DNA of 5,903 nucleotides from JAKAGZ01 sp964412105. Its GTDB lineage: Bacteria > Bacteroidota > Ignavibacteria > Ignavibacteriales > Ignavibacteriaceae. Under the pieces are notes generated by a model. The model did no database searches. It saw only the letters and a program-made list of their open reading frames with translations, and was not told the DNA's origin. Below are positions 5,425 to 5,903 of the stretch, in pieces. The stretch is from assembly GCA_964412105.1 (NCBI GenBank), contig CAYPNM010000101.1:1-5903 (forward strand). Direction: 5' to 3'. Position 1 is the first letter of the stretch; each line of letters begins with the position of its first letter. The position numbers and the translations under genes are program-made.

Positions 5425-5903
5425 ATGAGAAGTCATTTTTCGTTTGCCTTTATTATTGTCTTTTCTGCTTTAGCTTTTGTTTCCTGTAATAACAGCAAAG
5501 TAGAAAATATGCAGAAAGACATCGATTCCCTGAAATCAGAAATCAATAATTCATACAAGCCCGGACTCGGGGAATTTATGCTGACAGCACAAATGCATCA
5601 TGCCAAACTTTGGTTTGCAGGGATCAATGAAAACTGGCCATTAGCTAACTTCGAGACAGGGGAAATTAAAGAAACTCTTGATAATGCGGTTAAATATTTA
5701 CCGGAAAGAATAGAGACAAAAGATATACCTATGATTTATCCAGCATTAGACAGTTTACAAGCATCTATTAATAACAAAGATCTTAAAAAGTTTACGCATG
5801 ATTTTAAAGTACTGACTGAAACCTGCAATAACTGCCACAAAACAGTAAATTATCAATTCAATGTAATAAAGGTTCCAACATCAGAACCGGTGAGCAACCA
5901 AGA
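5425..5903 (+). CDS. lipoprotein with C-terminal haem c motif (cytochrome c-like), 3' end cut
   Basis: The gene is open from the ATG at 5425 to the window edge (159 codons) and is not in the supplied end. A short signal peptide ends in a lipobox FVSC with C21 as the lipidated cysteine; phenylalanine at -3 is not classical but is tolerated in many Bacteroidota. Residues 25-43 form a short charged helix or coiled coil. The rest is helical with HHAKLWFAGINENWPLANFE (58-77) and ends with CNNCH (134-138), a single haem c attachment site, then PTSEPVSNQ. I recognise this arrangement (HHAKLWFAG...NWPLA...CNACH...RPT...NQ) from small c-type cytochrome-like proteins in Proteobacteria and Bacteroidota; in those the protein ends a few residues after the NQ, so little is probably missing. 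H58 or H59 could be the distal ligand. The start lies six bases after the hydrolase stop, with a weak purine stretch AAAAAGAAG before it. A role in periplasmic electron transfer or gas/redox sensing is inference. Confidence 0.8.
   Translation, partial: MRSHFSFAFIIVFSALAFVSCNNSKVENMQKDIDSLKSEINNSYKPGLGEFMLTAQMHHAKLWFAGINENWPLANFETGEIKETLDNAVKYLPERIETKDIPMIYPALDSLQASINNKDLKKFTHDFKVLTETCNNCHKTVNYQFNVIKVPTSEPVSNQ

Overview
The window reads as ordinary chromosomal DNA from an AT-rich Gram-negative bacterium, most likely of the Bacteroidota/Chlorobiota side (an Ignavibacteria-like lineage would fit). The reasons are a lipopolysaccharide heptose epimerase, a Sec-exported hydrolase and a lipoprotein with a haem motif, a SMUG-type glycosylase of the DUF4918 kind that I know mainly from Bacteroidota, and a mixture of starts with and without Shine-Dalgarno sequences. 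The taxonomic call is inference from family resemblance and composition only.

Layout. Bases 1-226 are non-coding as far as I can see and hold a small GC-rich hairpin, a candidate extended -10 promoter and an orphan Shine-Dalgarno sequence. hldD (227-1198, +) makes ADP-L-glycero-D-manno-heptose for the LPS inner core. Facing it on the minus strand, 44 bases away, is a 96-residue protein (1243-1533) with a short helix-turn-helix-like head and an extremely acidic, phenylalanine-studded tail; its strong AGGAGG shows it is probably a real gene. Bases 1534-1788 form a divergent regulatory region with a mirrored TATAAT-like dyad.

From 1789 to the right edge six genes run on the plus strand with gaps of 38, 3, 29, 2 and 6 bases, so they could be one operon or two adjoining ones. 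The first three are a MutX/MTH1-like Nudix hydrolase, a DUF5996-like protein of unknown function and a DUF4918 SMUG-type glycosylase; the outer two suggest a nucleotide-sanitation and base-excision theme. The next three act at the envelope: a polytopic YdjM/DUF457-like membrane protein, an exported proline-iminopeptidase-like alpha/beta hydrolase, and a lipoprotein with a C-terminal CNNCH haem site that is cut by the window edge, probably only a few residues before its end.

I found no RNA gene, CRISPR array, insertion sequence or phage gene. No clear new system is visible. The most interesting points are the acidic-tail protein bracketed by an imperfect inverted repeat, the mirrored divergent promoter dyad, and the uncharacterised DUF5996-like gene locked between two DNA/nucleotide-damage genes.
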